Origin: Zea mays
Lineage: Eukaryota > Streptophyta > Magnoliopsida > Poales > Poaceae
Assembly (NCBI RefSeq): GCF_902167145.1
Contig: NC_050096.1
Location: 293,892,200 to 293,956,199, forward strand
Length of the DNA: 64,000 nucleotides
Direction: 5' to 3'
Part shown: positions 53,301-64,000 of the stretch, one piece after another
How the letters are laid out: each line of letters opens with the position of its first letter
How positions within the stretch are numbered: the first letter of the stretch is position 1
Translations under genes and position numbers: made by a program
Notes under the pieces: generated by a model
Databases searched by the model: none
What the model saw: the letters and a program-made list of their open reading frames with translations, nothing else
Told to the model about the DNA's origin: nothing

Positions 53301-54492
53301 GCAACGGCCGCCCCGCCAACAACTCGCCCCGTCGCATTAACTCCGCGGCGGGACAAGCGGCGCCTCCGCCTCGCCAGTGGGCAACGCTTCGCCTTCGCCG
53401 TAATAACCGCGCCAAAAAAGGTACGCCGCGTCGTTTGATTTCGTATCCTTTTCCGCTTTTTCTCTTTCTCTATCTCTTGCAACAGGGACCGGGAAAGGGG
53501 GATACCCCGAAAAGGATCCTTCCCCGTGAAGGAACCAGGCTCCGAGCCTCCTTACTGATCAGAGGTTCGAAGGCTGACCCCCCCGAAGGGTTTCAACAGC
53601 CGCCTCAGATCGCGTGGGCCCTACACCCACTACTGGTCAGAGGTTCGAAGGCCGGCCCCCCGAAGGGTTCCACGGCCGCCTCAGGCTACCCGGGCTCCGT
53701 GCCCATTACTGATCAGGGGTTCGAAGGCTGGCCCCCAAAGGGTTCACAACCGCCTCAGACGCCGAGCGAGGGATGGCCAGGGGTACGTTCGATACATAAC
53801 CAAGGCTCGGGCTGCGCTCCCGAGGTACCCTAGAACATTTCCGAGACCAGCGGGAGCGATCTTGTAACGGAATCCCATCAGAGGGAGGCATCGAGCCCTC
53901 GGACCCCGTCGCTAGGGGACCGGGTCCGGCAAATCACCCGCAGGTACTTTTGGGCGTGCCTCTGGGCCCCTAGCCGACCCCTAACGAACGGGGCACGGAC
54001 GTCCACTCGGATTACCCGCTTGCAGCTCACCGGAGACACCATGTTCGGCGCCCATCGAGGGCAACATGGCGCTTTCCCCCCCTCCTCCTTGCGGAAAGGC
54101 GACACAGGGGCGTATGTAAAAAAGCCGAGTCTGTCCCTGATCGCCCTCTCGCCCTATGCAGAGGCTCGGGGGCTGCTCTCGCAAACCCGGCTCCGGCCGA
54201 ACCGTTGATAGCGTCAACATACCAGCCCGAGAACTTGGGCCCCGACCGTACACCTGGGCTACGGCCAGTTCGCATGAGGGAACAACCAGGCCAGCCGAAG
54301 CATTACGCAAGGCATTAAGACCTCGAAGGAGTGAAACCACTCCTCCGAGGCCTCGGGGGCTACACCCGGCGGGTGCGCTCGCGCGCACCCACCGGAACAA
54401 AATGCAACCGAGAAAGGCTGGTCCCCTTGCAAAAAAGTGAGATGAAAGCCTCCAAGCGAGTGCTAACACTCCCTTCGAGGCTCGGGAGCTAC
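50339..54492 (+). other. Huck 3' non-coding region with repeats
   Basis: No pol domain is present. The GGATACGGATACCTCACTC module occurs near 50570-50650, 50785-50860 and 51450-51510, as in the Doke-like element. Three ~78-bp units with GGTTCGAAGGC..GAAGGGTT lie at 53552-53765. A minus-strand stretch near 51060-51150 (SEARSDLAEG) vaguely recalls the end of the antisense product in the Doke-like copy, but no exon structure can be supported. The polypurine tract GAGGCTCGGGAGCTAC (54477-54492) abuts the 3' LTR. Confidence 0.65.
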
Positions 54493-56118
54493 TATCGGGG
54501 ACCATAATTAGGGGTACCCTCAAGACTCCTAATTCTTAGCTGGTAACCCCCATCAGCATAAAGCTGCAAAGGCCTTATGGGTGCGATTAAGTCAGGGATC
54601 AGTCCGTTCGAGCGACTCGATCATGCCTCGCCCGAGCCTAGCCTCGGGCAAGGGCAGCCGACCCGGGAGGATTTCCGTCCCGCCCGAGGCCCCCCTCCAA
54701 CGGCGGACACATCTCCGGCTCGCCCGAGGCCCTGCCTTCGCTAAGAAGCAATCCTGACTAAATCGCCGCACCGACCGACCGAATCGCAGGAGCATTTAAC
54801 GCAAAGGTGGCCTGACACCTTTATCCTGACGCACGCCCCCCGGCAGAGCCGGAGTGACCGCCGTCACTTCGCCGCTCCACTGACCGGCCTGACAGAAGGA
54901 CAGCGCCGCCTGCACCACTCCGACTGCAGTGCCACTTGACAAAGTGAGACTGACAGGCGGTCAGGCCCTGCCAAAGGTGCCATAGGAAGCTCCGCTCCGC
55001 CCGACCCAGGGCTCGGACTCGGGCTAAGTCCCGGAAGACGGCGAACTCCGCTCCGCCCGACCTAGGGCTCGGACTCGGGCTAAGTCCCGGAAGACGGCGA
55101 ACTCCGCTCCGCCCGACCCAGGGCACGGACTCGGGCTAAGTCCCGGAAGACGGCGAAACTCCGCTCCGCCCGACCCAGGGCTCGGACTCGGGCTAGGCCC
55201 CAGAAGACGACGAACTCCGCTCCGCCCGACCCAGGGCTCGGACTCGGGCTCAGCCCCGGAAGACGACGAACTCCGCTTCGCCCGACCCCAGGGCTCGGAC
55301 TCCGCCCTGGCCTCTACCGAACGATCTCCGCCTCGCCCGACCCAGGGGCTCGGGCTCGGCCTCGGCCATGAAAGACAGACTCGACCTTGGCTTCGGAGGA
55401 GCCTCCACGTCGCCCAACCTAGGGCGCAGGCCAGCCACGTCAACAGGAAGCGCCATCATCACCCTACCCCAAGCTGACTCGGGCCGCAGAGAACAAGACC
55501 GGTGTCCCATCTGGCTAGCTCCGCCAGATAGACAATAATGGCGCCCCGCATGCTCTGTGACGACGGCGGCTCTCAGCTCTCTTACGGAAGCAGGAGGACG
55601 TCAGCAAGGACTCAACCGCCCCGACAGCTGTCCCTCCGCCAGGCTCCGTCGCTCCTCCGACGGCCACGACATCACACCAGCTGGGTGCCAAGATCTCTCC
55701 GGCTGCCACATCGGCATGTACTTAGGGCGCTAGCTCTCCCCCGCTAGACACGTAGCACTCTGCTACACCACCATTGTACACCTGGATCCTCTCCTTGCGC
55801 CTATAAAAGGAAGGACCAGGGCCCTCTTAGAGAGGGTTGGCCGCGCGGGGACGAGGACGGGACATGCGCTCTCTTGGGCCCGCTCGCTTCCCTCTCCCGC
55901 GTGGACGCTTGTAACCCCCTACTGCAAGCGCACCCGACCTGGGCGCGGGATGAACACGAAGGCCGCGGGATTTCCACCTCTCTCACGCCCGTCTCCGGCC
56001 ACCTCACTTCCCCCCTTCGCGCTCGCGCTCGCCCACGCGCTCGACCCATCTGGGCTGGGGCACGCGGCGACATTCACTCGTCGGCTCAGGGACCCCCCCC
56101 GGTCTCGAAACGCCGACA
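54493..56118 (+). repeat. 3' LTR of Huck
   Basis: The LTR is 1626 bp. Its first bases read TATCGGGG instead of TGTCGGGG, a mutated terminus. A tandem array of ~56-bp units (CTCCGCTCCGCCCGACCCAG..GACGGCGAA, about six copies) spans 54990-55320. TATAAAAG is at 55802-55809. It ends CGCCGACA before target-site copy ACATG. Confidence 0.9.
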
Positions 56119-56714
56119 ACATGGCTTCAATTAAACAACAAAATGATCATATATCTAAACTAGATGCTAAATTTGTCGAGCATGAACTTGAAAATGAAAA
56201 ATTTAAATTTGCTCGTAGTATGCTTTATAGAGGGAGACGCCCTGGCATTAAAGATGGCATTGGCTTCCAACAGGGAGGCAATGTCAAACTTAATGCCCCT
56301 CCTAAGAAACTATCCAACTTTGTTAAGGGCAAGGCTCCCATGCCTCAGGATAACGAGGGTTACATTTTATACCCTGCCGGTTATCCCGAGAGCAAAATTA
56401 GGAGAATTCACTCTAGGAAGTCTCACTCTGGCCCTAACCATGCTTTCATGTATAAGGGTGAGACATCTAGTTCTAGGCAATCAACTCATGCTAAATTGCC
56501 TAAGAAGAAAACTCCTAGTGCATCAAATAATCATGACATCTCATTTAAAACTTTTGATGCATCATATGTTTTAACTAACAAATCCGGCAAGGTAGTTGCC
56601 AAATATGTTGGGGGCAAGCACAAGGGGTCAAAGACTTGTGTTTGGGTACCCAAAGTTCTTGTGTCTAATGCCAAAGGACCCAAAACCATTTGGGTACCTA
56701 AAGTCAAGAACTAA
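56119..56714 (+). pseudogene. gag: Gag of the Opie-type element, last part
   Basis: After the second target-site copy (ACATG) the reading continues in the same frame as 43490, with ASIKQQNDHISKLDAKFVEH. It keeps the coiled-coil and basic C-terminal region (GRRPGIKDGIGFQ, KGSKTCVWVPK) up to TAA at 56712-56714. This is about 196 codons. With the first part the uninterrupted gag would have been about 897 residues, longer than the 796 of the Ji-type copy. Confidence 0.88.
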
Positions 56715-56727
56715 ACTTGTTTTGTAG

Positions 56728-59700
56728 GTTTACGCATCTGGGGGCTCAAGTTGGATCATCGATAGCGGGTGCACAAACCACATGACAGGGGAGAAGAAAA
56801 TGTTCTCCTCCTACGAGAAAAACCAAGATCCCCAACAAGTTATCACATTCGGGGATGGAAATCAAGGTTTGGTCAAAGGATTGGGTAAAATTGTTATATC
56901 ACCTGACCATTCTATTTCCAATGTTTTTCTTGTAGATTCATTAGATTACAATTTGCTTTCCGTTTCTCAATTATGCAAAATGGGCTCCAACTGTCTATTT
57001 ACTGATGTAGGTGTCACTGTCTTTAGAGGAATTGATGATTCAATAGCATTTAAGGGAGTGCTAGAGGGTCAGCTATACTTAGTAAATTTTGATAGAGCTG
57101 AACTCGACACTTGCTTAATTCCTAAGACTAACATGGGCTGGCTCTGGCATCGCCGACTAGCACATGTTGGGATGAAGAATCTTCATAAGCTTCTGAAGGG
57201 AGAACACATTTTAGGATTAACAAATGTTTATTTTGAGAAAGACAGGATTTGTAGCGCATGCCAAGCAGGGAAGCAAGTTGGTGCTCATCATCCACACAAG
57301 AACATCATGACGACTGACAGGCCACTGGAGCTCCTACACATGGACCTATTCGGCCCGATAGCTTATATAAGCATCGGCAGGAGTAAGTATTGTCTAGTTA
57401 TTGTGGATGACTATTCTCGCTTCACTTGGGTATTCTTTTTGTAGGAAAAATCTCATACCCAAGAGACATTAAAAGGGTTCTTGAGACGGGCTCAAAATGA
57501 GTTCGGCTTAAGGATCAAGAAAATTAGAAGCGACAACGGGACGAAGTTCAAGAACTCTCAAATCGAAGGCTTCCTTGAGGAGGAGGGCATCAAGCATGAG
57601 TTCTCTTCTCCCTACACGCCACAACAAAATGGCGTAGTGGAGAGGAAGAACCGAACTCTATTGGACATGGCTAGAACCATGCTTGATGAGTATGAGACTT
57701 CGGATCGGTTTTGGGCCGAGGTGGTCAACACCGCCTGCTACGCCATCAACCGGTTATATCTACACCGAATCCTCAAGAAGACATCATACGAACTCCTAAC
57801 CGGTAAAAAGCCCAATATTTCATATTTTAGAGTCTTTGTTAGCAAATGCTTTATACTTGTTAAAAGAAAAAGGAAATCTAAATTTGCTCCTAAGACTGTA
57901 GAAGGTTTTTTACTAGGATATGATTCGAACACAAGGGCATATAGAGTCTTTAACAAGTCCTCTGGACAAGTTGAAGTTTCTTGTGACGTTGTGTTTGATG
58001 AGACTAACGGCTTTCAAGTAGAGCAAGTTGATCTTGATGAGATAGGTGATGAAGAGGCTCCGTGCATCGCGCTAAGGAACATGTCCATTGGGGATGTGTG
58101 TCCTAAGGAATCCGAAGAGCCTCCAAATGTACAAGATCAAACCATCCTCCTCCACGCAAGCATCTCCACCGACTCAAAATGAGGATGAGGCTCAAGTTGA
58201 TGAAGGAGAAGATCGAGCAAATGAGACACCTCAAGATGACGGCAATGACCAAGGGGGAGATGCAAATGATCAAGACAAGGAGGATGATGAACCAAGGCCG
58301 CCACATCCAAGAGTCTACCAAGCAATCCAACGAGATCACCCCGTCGACACCATCCTCAGCGACATTCATAAGGAGGTAACCACTAGATCTCGTGTTGCAC
58401 ATTTTTGTGAGCATTACTCTTTTGTTTCCTCTATTGAGCCACACAGGGTAGAGGAAGCACTACAAGATTCGGATTGGGTGGTGGCAATGCAAGAGGAGCT
58501 CAACAACTTCACTAGGAATGAGGTATGGCATTTGGTTCCACGTCCTAACCAAAATGTTGTAGGAACCAAATGGGTGTTCCGCAACAAGCAAGATGAGCAT
58601 GGTGTGGTGACAAGGAACAAAGCCCGACTTGTGGCCAAGGGATACTCCCAAGTCGAAGGTTTGGATTTTGGTGAAACCTATGCACCCGTAGCTAGGCTTG
58701 AGTCAATTCGTATATTATTGGCCTATGCTACTTACCATGGCTTCAAGCTTTATCAATTGGATGTGAAGAGTGCCTTCCTCAATGGACCAATCAAGGAAGA
58801 GGTCTATGTTGAGCAACCTCCCGGCTTTGAAGATAGTGAGTACCCTAACCATGTTTATAAACTCTCTAAGGCGCTTCATGGGCTCAAGCAAGCCCCAAGA
58901 GCATGGTATGAATGCCTTAGAGATTTCCTTATCACTAATGGATTCAAAGTCGGAAAAGCCGATCCTACACTCTTTACCATAACACTTGAAAACGATTTGT
59001 TCGTATGCCAAATTTATGTTGATGATATTATATTTAGGTCTACTAACGAATCTACATGTGAAGAGTTTAGTAGGATCATGACACAAAAATTCGAGATGTC
59101 CATGATGGGGGAGTTGAAATATTTCTTAGGATTTCAAGTAAAGCAACTCCATGAGGGCACCTTCATTAGCCAAACTAAGTATACTCGAGATATTCTAATA
59201 AGCAAGTTTGGAATGAAGGATGCCAAGCCCATCAAGACACCCATGGGAACCAATGGGCATCTCGACCTCGACTCGGAAGGTAAATCCGTCGATCAAAAGG
59301 TATACCGGTCGATGATAGGCTCTTTGCTATACTTATGTGCATCTCGACCGGATATTATGCTTTCCGTATGCATGTGTGCAAGATTCCAAGCCGACCCTAA
59401 GGAAGCTCACCTTACGGTCGTAAAACAAATCTTGAGATATTTAGTTTATACTCCTAAGTTTGGGCTTTGGTATCCTAGGGGATCCACATTTGATTTGATT
59501 GGTTATTCGGATGCCGATTGGGCGGGGTGTAAAATTAATAGAAAGAGCACATCAGGGACTTGCCAGTTCTTGGGAAGATCCTTGGTGTCTTGGGCTTCAA
59601 AGAAGCAAAATTCCGTAGCTCTTTCTACCGCCGAAGCCGAGTACATTGTTGCAGGCCATTGTTGCGCGCAACTACTTTGGATGAGGCAAACCCTTAGGGA

Positions 59701-59971
59701 CTACGGTTACAAATTAACCAAAGTTCCTCTTCTATGTGATAATGAGAGTGCAATCCGCATGGCGGATAATCCCGTTGAGCATAGTCGCACTAAACACATA
59801 GCCATTCGGTATCACTTTCTAAGGGATCACCAACAAAAGGGAGATATCGAGATTTCATATATTAATACTAAAGATCAATTAGCCGATATCTTTACCAAGC
59901 CACTAGATGAACAAACTTTTAACAAACTTAGGCATGAGCTAAATATTCTTGATTCTAGGAATTTGTTTTGA
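56728..59971 (+). pseudogene. pol: Pol of the Opie-type element, one stop and one frameshift
   Basis: Homology starts at [14 protein letters not shown] just after a 13-base spacer ending TTTTGTAG, the same layout as in the Ji-type copy. Protease and the integrase zinc region are open to a TAG at 57442-57444. Integrase continues ([17 protein letters not shown]) to about 58150-58180, where the frame changes in the acidic spacer. RT and RNase H are then open to the end, with [10 protein letters not shown] near 59017 and [11 protein letters not shown] near 59627. The RT loop reads FRS where the Ji-type copy has FGS. The product cannot be made as one chain. Confidence 0.88.
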
Positions 59972-60771
59972 TGTCTTGCATACATAGCTCATTCATATAC
60001 CTTTGATCATGTCTCTTTTATATATGCTATGACTAATGTGTTTTCAAGTAAATTTCAAACCAAGTCATAGGTGTATTGAAAGGGAATTAGAGTCTTCGAC
60101 GAAGACAAAGGCTTCCACTCCGTAACTCATCCTTCGCCGTCGTTCCAAGCATCTCTCCATCTTTGGTATAATCTTCACTCATATGTTTTATTTGCTAAAG
60201 GGGAGAAAGTAATTTCAAGGGCTCTAATGATTCCGTTTTTGGTGATTTATGCCAAAGGGGGAGAGAGCATGAGCCCAAAGCAAAAGGACCGCACCACCAC
60301 CTAATTTTAAAACTAAGGATTTTCAATTGGTGATTTTCAAATTGGTACCTTAATGTATTCAAAAGGGGAGAAAGTAGTATTTTCAAAATCGATATCTTAA
60401 AACCCTCTTAAACACTAAGAGGAGGATTTCATTTAGGAGGAGTTTGTTTAGTCAAAGGAAAAGCATTTGAAACAGGAGGAGAAAATTTCAAATCTTGAAA
60501 ATGCTTCACAAAATCTTATTCATTTACCTTTGACTATTTGCAAAAGAACTTTGAAAAGGATTTACAAAAGAATTTGCAAAAACAAAACATGTGGTGCAAG
60601 CGTGGTCCAAAATGTTAAAAATAAAAGAAACAATCCATGCATATTTTATAAGTATTTATATTGGCTCAATTCCAAGTAACCTTTACACTTAAATTATGCA
60701 AACTAGTTCAATTATGCACTTCTATACTTGCTTTGGTTTGTGTTGGCATCAATCACCAAAAAGGGGGAGAT
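59972..60771 (+). other. Opie-type 3' non-coding region with multiple polypurine tracts
   Basis: No gene is seen. AAAGGGGAGAAAG or AAAGGGGGAGAG tracts occur near 60196, 60254 and 60361. The terminal AAAAAGGGGGAGA (60758-60770) directly precedes the 3' LTR. There is no env-like frame. Confidence 0.7.
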
Positions 60772-62741
60772 TGAAAGGGAATTAGGCTCACACCTATTTC
60801 CTAATTGATTTTGGTGGTTGAAGTGCCCAACACAAATAATTGGACTAACTAGTTTGCTCTAGTGTATAAGTTATACAGGTGCCAAAGGTTCACACTTAGC
60901 CAATAAAAAGACCAAGAATTGGGTTCAACAAAGTGAGCAAGGGATAACCGAAGTGTGCCCTGGTCTGGCGCACCGGACTGTCCGGTGTGCCACCGGATAG
61001 TGTCCGGTGCACCAGGGGACTCCAAGCCAAACTTCGCACCTTCGGGAATTTTCAGAGGCGCGTCACTATAATTCACCGGACTGTCCGGTGTACCACCGGA
61101 CAGTGTCCGGTGCTCCAGAGGAGAGCGGCTCTGAACTCGCCAGCTTCGGATTTCCGCTCCGCTATAATTCACCGGACATGTTCGGTGCACACCGAACTGT
61201 CCGGTGAGCCAGCGGAGCAACGACTACTTCGCGCCAACGGTCGACTGCAACGCATTAAATGCGCGCCAGCGCACGCAGAGGAGCAGAGCACGCGCGGGTG
61301 GCACACCGGACAGTCTACAGGACTTGTCCGGTGCGCCACCGGACAGCCAGGCGGGCCCACACGTCAGAGCTCCAACGATCGGAACCCAACGGCCTGGTGA
61401 CGTGGCTGGCGCACCGGACTGTCCGGTGCGTCATGTGACAACAGCCTCCACCTAGAGATGGCAACGGGTAGAAACCCGCTAGGTTTAGTCGTCCCAAACC
61501 CGTACCCGTGAAAAATATCTATGCCCATTAAAAAACCCATACCCATGACGGGTTTGAGATTTTGCCCAAACCCGTACCCATCGGGTTAACGGGTACCCAT
61601 GGGTTACCCGCGGGTTTCATCTCCAATATACTTGTTCTTCTCATAATCAATAAGTATCGTAATGATTAATGATATCATGATCCAAAATCTATGTAATGAA
61701 CAACGAGTTCATGATTTGGTATAAAAATTATTAGTAGAGAGAATGAAATACAAATAATAAGTTGTATAATTAAGTGACCTTGCACTAAGTTATGCATCCA
61801 CCACATATATAACACTGGTAAAAACTATAATAGCAAGCAAGCAACGCTCTCACCAACTAATGGTACATTTACCAATTGATAAAAATTATGAAGTAAATAA
61901 GGAATAACAAGTTTGTTGTTCGTTTATAAAATAAAATGACAATATGCACTAGGTTTGGTCGGGTTTAAAAAACACACGGGTTCATGGGTTTGGGTACTAT
62001 AGGAACAAACCCATACCCATAAACCCGTTGGGTACAGATTTATGCCCATTAACAAACCCATGGGTATGAAAATTGACCTAAACCCGTACCCTAATGGGGT
62101 AAAAACCCATCGGGTTTCGGGTTTCGGGTACCCATTGCCATCTCTACCTTCACCAAACGGCTAGTTTGGTGGTTGGGGTTATAAATACCCTCAACCACCC
62201 CACATTCAAGACATCCAAGTTTTCCAACTTCCAACCACTTACAAGAGCTAGGCATTCAATACAAGACACACCCAAGTGATCAAATCCTCTCCCAATTCCA
62301 CAAAAGCTTTAGTGTTAAGTGAGAGTGATTTGTTGTGTTATTTTGAGCTCTTGCGCTTGGATTGCTTTCTTTCTCATTCTTTCTTGAGATCAAACTCACT
62401 TGTAATTGAGGCAAGAGACACCAATCGTGTGGTGATCCTTGTGGGAACTTTGTGTTCCAAGTGATTGAGAAGAAAAGCTCACTCGATCCGAGGGACCGTT
62501 TGAGAGAGGGAAAGGGTTGAAAGAGACCCGGTCTTTGTGACCACCTCAACGGGGAGTAGGTTTGCAAGAACCGAACCTCGGTAAAACAAATTCGCGTGTC
62601 ACACTTGTTATTCGCTTGCGATTTGTTTTACACCATCTCTCTCGGACTCATTTCTATTTCTAACGCTAACCCGGCTTGTAGTTGTGATTAACGTTGCAAA
62701 TTTCAGTTTCGCCCTATTCACCCCCCTCTAGGCGACTTTCA
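60772..62741 (+). repeat. 3' LTR of the Opie-type element, with hAT insertion
   Basis: The LTR spans 1970 bp because of the element at 61453-62146. Without that and its 8-bp duplication it is 1268 bp, against 1271 bp at the 5' end. The two LTRs differ by a palindrome unit gained near 61170-61200 and one missing near 61418-61430, besides single-base changes. Confidence 0.9.
61453..62146. mobile_element. 694-bp non-autonomous hAT-type element in the Opie 3' LTR
   Basis: Ends TAGAGATGGCAACGGGTA and TACCCATTGCCATCTCTA are inverted repeats with one mismatch. Flanks CCTCCACC (61445-61452) and CCTTCACC (62147-62154) form an 8-bp duplication with one mismatch. The 5' LTR shows the uninterrupted site at 40744-40755. 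Sub-terminal parts are rich in ACCCGT/GGGTTT words. No coding region is present. Confidence 0.88.
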
Positions 62742-62746
62742 AGCAC

Positions 62747-63630
62747 AATCTAAGACAATAAGTAGTGGGTAGTAGTGAAAATAACTTGTAAAGGAGACAT
62801 TAAGTTTTTTTTAAAAAAAACAAGATCATTCCTACTAAGCCAGCCAACAGACGGTTGCTATTCCTAATAGGGCTATTTTTTTGTTTTTTGACAAATTGTG
62901 AAAGCCAATTTCCAAACACATTTGAAGTGGAAGTTAATTTTGGGATTCCTAACGTTCAAAACACCAGGCTCCAAACCACATGAGCAAATCGGCATTCGAA
63001 AAATAAGTGCTAGATTGTTTCAATGTATTGATAGAAATTACATACCTTACTTCCCAGCGAGGTTATCTTTGGTGAGGATTACTAATACCATAGAAAATCT
63101 TGATTTTGAGTGTGCCTTTTATTTTCGATAATCTCTTAGGTTTGGGACATGTTCTTTGATTAGGGCAAGATAGAGAGACTTCACCTAAAATTGATCATTT
63201 AGATGCAAGTTCCAGCGAAAATATCCTAATCTTAAAACTATGTTAACACGATTTTTGGCGTAACTCGTTCCAAGCAATGGTCTTATAGTTTTCAAAACAA
63301 AGCATTTCACAAAAGCACGATAGTTTGTTACAAAATGTTTTGCACCCAAACAAACTTTTGCGATAGTGAAATCAAATGTTCATAATTGCTCTTGCGGGAC
63401 ATGAGGAAAGGGAACACGGGGTAAATAAAAAAAAAAGGAGAAATTAGGCAGAGAGGTGGGAGAAGAGGACTGGTTCTGCCTGGACTCCTGGAGCCGTATT
63501 TCTCACTGTGCTGTTTATAATACCCTGTACAAAATCATGATCACAAGCCAACTCAAAATCCCGGAAACACAGATAGTTCCTTCTCAAACCGCACACCACA
63601 ACGCATGCATCCTACAGCACCACATCCTGA
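62747..63630. other. Intergenic DNA between the Opie-type element and the second LTPG-like gene
   Basis: AT-rich sequence without a convincing gene. The part after about 63440 is likely 3' UTR of the minus-strand gene to its right. The short frames at 62898-63131 and 63456-63707 have no recognisable features. Confidence 0.45.
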
Positions 63631-64000
63631 TCAAACGAAAATGGACGCGGCAGCAACTATGGGCAGCACAGCGGCGACAGCCGCCACGGATACGTGAGAC
63701 CTCCTAACAGCGGAGCTGGGCACCACCACTGGCCTCTGGGAGAACGGCGGCGAGTCCACCGCCGGAGGGATCGCCGTGGGATCCGCCGGAGGGTCGGACG
63801 ATTCCGGTGGGATGGGTGCTGCAGATGTGTCGATCACGTTTGTCAGTAAAGTTTAGAGAAGGGAGATCGACCTGGCGTGGCGTGAGCAGAGAAGGCAAAG
63901 GTCCTTACGCAGTGGAGGCAGAGCCGGAGCGAACGCGATAGGTCCTGGTACAGAAAAAAAAAGACAGAGTTCAGTTGTTCATCTTCTCCTAAAGACTTCA
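63631..64000 (-). CDS. Second LTPG-like gene, last two exons (partial)
   Basis: Two minus-strand exons are visible. A 36-base mini-exon (63944-63909) is preceded by TTTTTTTTCTGTACCAG and followed by donor GTAAGGAC. The terminal exon (63818-63631) follows an intron of 90 bases ending ATCTGCAG, with a branch-like CTGAC 29 bases before it. Both junctions are phase 1, exactly as in the LTPG gene at 28141-28920. They encode a Pro/Ala/Ser-rich linker (GPIAFAPALPPL, then PPESSDPPADPTAIPP) and a hydrophobic C-terminal tail (SHVSVAAVAAVLPIVAAA) suited to GPI attachment. The eight-cysteine domain must lie in exon 1, beyond base 64000, so the family call rests on exon structure and tail. A different GPI-anchored wall protein remains possible. 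Confidence 0.6.

Larger units (their letters stand above)
43491..56118 (+). mobile_element. Huck-type Tat-lineage Gypsy retrotransposon, 5' end deleted
   Basis: The element lies in gag of the Opie-type host with duplication ACATG (43486-43490 and 56119-56123). The 5' LTR keeps only its first ~408 bp; the text then jumps into gag, so the rest of the LTR, primer site and gag start are deleted. The 3' LTR (54493-56118) is 1626 bp. Over the shared 408 bp I count about four differences (~1%), so insertion is recent. Internal domains run gag, protease, RT, RNase H, archaeal-type RNase H, integrase. Gag and the last pol segment are open, but several lesions lie between. Confidence 0.93.
40069..62741 (+). 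mobile_element. Sirevirus Copia retrotransposon (Opie type), split by Huck, pol broken
   Basis: LTRs are 40069-41339 and 60772-62741, starting TGAAAGGGAATTAGGCTCAC and ending GGCGACTTTCA. The target-site duplication is AGCAC (40064-40068 and 62742-62746). Gag is interrupted at 43490 by a 12.6-kb Huck element. The 3' LTR is lengthened by a 694-bp hAT-type element. Removing both leaves about 9.3 kb, a normal Opie size. Pol has one nonsense codon and one frame change, so this copy is not autonomous. Confidence 0.92.

Overview
This window is plant nuclear DNA, almost certainly maize (Zea mays) or a close teosinte. It carries nested, high-copy LTR retrotransposons of recognisable maize types, small DNA transposons, and a little low-copy DNA with spliced genes. 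Family names (Ji/Opie, Huck, Doke, Zeon, Prem1/Xilon) come from remembered LTR and protein features, not a database search. From my own boundaries, transposable elements cover roughly 86% of the 64 kb.

Left part (1-25799). The 3' portion of a Gypsy LTR (1-1177) is followed by about 2 kb of gene-free DNA containing a 180-bp Helitron-like element (2411-2590). A decayed Tat-lineage Gypsy element (Doke/Huck-like, 3222-25799, target-site duplication CATAG) follows. Its gag is split by a Sirevirus Copia element of the Ji/Opie group (6851-15775, duplication ATAGG) whose gag and pol reading frames are open.

Gene island (25800-40068). After low-copy DNA with a scattered TTAGATGGTTAACACA motif lies a three-exon gene on the minus strand (28141-28920) for a GPI-anchored lipid-transfer-like protein (LTPG). 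Two Tourist-like MITEs sit upstream of it. Next is a Russian-doll insertion: a hAT-type element (30428-38325) holds a Tourist-like MITE (30599-38213), which holds a Zeon/Cinful-type Gypsy element (30629-37973). The Zeon LTRs look identical. The Zeon copy is on the minus strand with an intact gag and no pol. On its opposite strand it carries a complete-looking three-exon gene with its own TATA box.

Right part (40069-64000). A second Sirevirus (Opie-type, 40069-62741, duplication AGCAC) is interrupted in gag by a Huck-type Gypsy element (43491-56118, duplication ACATG), and its 3' LTR holds a 694-bp hAT-type element. At the right edge are the last two exons of a second minus-strand LTPG-like gene with the same intron phases as the first. 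The window therefore looks like a tandem LTPG pair pushed about 34.7 kb apart by transposon insertion.

The least ordinary features are the antisense spliced gene in the Zeon element, the tail of a similar antisense spliced gene in the Doke-like element, and the split LTPG pair.
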